Shown here: positions 15,247 to 15,685 of the stretch, in pieces | How positions within the stretch are numbered: position 1 is the first letter of the stretch | How the letters are laid out: each line of letters opens with the position of its first letter | Translations under genes and position numbers: made by a program | Notes under the pieces: generated by a model | The model's input: only the letters and a program-made list of their open reading frames with translations | Told to the model about the DNA's origin: nothing | Databases searched by the model: none | DNA from: Gammaproteobacteria bacterium | GTDB taxonomy: Bacteria; Pseudomonadota; Gammaproteobacteria; Steroidobacterales; JACDCP01 | Direction: 5' to 3' | NCBI GenBank assembly: GCA_013817465.1 | Contig: JACDCP010000033.1 | Span: forward strand, 1-15,685 | DNA length: 15,685 bases

Positions 15247-15685
15247 AGGTTTTCGGCAAGAAACGCCTCGATCCGCTCGTGTAGCTCGATACTGGCGCTT
15301 TCGGCAAAAAAACGTGTCCCTGGTGGCGCTCGGTCATGGTCTCGAATTCCTTGTCGTGCTTCCTGAGCTGGCGGACCAGCGCCTGGTATTGCTCGATCTC
15401 CACATTGTAGTCGAGGCGTCCGTGAATGACGAACAGCGGCGCCTGAATATCACGGATGGAATTAATAGGCGAAGTATCGCGAAAACGTTGGCGGTCCTCG
15501 CGTGGACTACCGAGAGCCACGAGAGCCCAGTTCTGTCGCCCGCCTCGAAGCCCGGCAATATTATATTCCTCGGTCCATTGACGATAAAGCATCGGCAGAT
15601 CGACTACGCCGACGTAGTTGATGCCACACTTGTATAGCTCGGGCGTTTTCGTCAAGCCCGCCATAGTTGCGTAGCCGCCGTAGCT
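15243..15685 (-). pseudogene. S9 prolyl-oligopeptidase family serine peptidase, 3' part, frameshifted near end
   Basis: The window edge cuts this alpha/beta hydrolase. The first codon seen (15685-15683) is Ser of SYGGY, the nucleophile of the GxSYGG elbow. Counting from it, catalytic Asp is residue 92 (HGRLDYNV) and His is residue 124 (RHQGHVF). Right after HVF the frame runs into non-family sequence and would end at 15188. Inserting one base in the run of seven A (15306-15312, T on the coding strand) restores FAESASIELHERIEAFLAENL and a TAG at 15243-15245, which is the normal C-terminal helix of S9 enzymes. So one T is missing: a real mutation, a homopolymer sequencing error or, less likely, slippage. 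Because all three catalytic residues precede the shift, a product with an altered 30-odd-residue tail could still form. Family role: periplasmic or secreted cleavage of short peptides. Convergent with the M16 protease. Confidence 0.85.

Overview
The window is about 15.7 kb of GC-rich, densely coded chromosomal DNA. It most resembles a non-enteric, proteolytic gammaproteobacterium (something in the Steroidobacter, Woeseia or Xanthomonas neighbourhood). The reasons are an envC-ctpA gene pair, Sec and lipoprotein signals of Gram-negative type, a TonB plug-like lipoprotein, a REP-like palindrome with a GTAG head, and many secreted peptidases. The taxonomic guess is inference. There are no rRNA, tRNA, CRISPR, phage or insertion-sequence signals.

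Left block (1-4989, all + strand). The 3' end of envC (non-catalytic M23 activator of the cell-division amidases) is followed by ctpA (S41 C-terminal processing peptidase, Ser308/Lys333), with palindromes in the leader between them. Next come a 50-aa single-span membrane protein, a ZnT9-like cation diffusion facilitator, a decayed phzF-like gene (N- and C-terminal parts present, middle deleted, halves in different frames), a 3D-domain envelope protein that seems to start at CTG, a bacterial PH-domain membrane protein and a class I methyltransferase. Junctions are tight, with ATGA and CTGA overlaps, so much of this block is probably co-transcribed.

Middle block (5141-11598, all - strand). Read in its own direction: a POT/PTR2 proton-coupled di/tripeptide transporter, an M2 (angiotensin-converting-enzyme family) dipeptidyl carboxypeptidase lipoprotein, an OPT-family oligopeptide transporter, then a DMT/EamA exporter. 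The first three form a coherent peptide-scavenging cluster: the M2 enzyme cuts dipeptides from peptide C-termini in the periplasm and the transporters can import the products.

Right block (11599-15685). A divergent regulatory region holds a candidate sigma70 promoter for the POT gene, with a perfect 7-5-7 dyad overlapping its -35. Then on + come a 101-aa lipoprotein resembling only the plug of a TonB-dependent receptor, a strong hairpin, and a 963-aa secreted two-lobe M16 zinc protease. It converges on the - strand 3' end of an S9 prolyl-oligopeptidase-family gene. That gene carries a one-base frameshift in a homopolymer, and its restored stop codon lies inside a REP-like palindrome. The M2, M16 and S9 peptidases with the POT and OPT transporters make this a protein/peptide-utilisation locus. 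I see no clearly new system. The most notable points are that locus, the stand-alone plug lipoprotein, the apparent CTG start, the two broken genes and several unexplained dyads.
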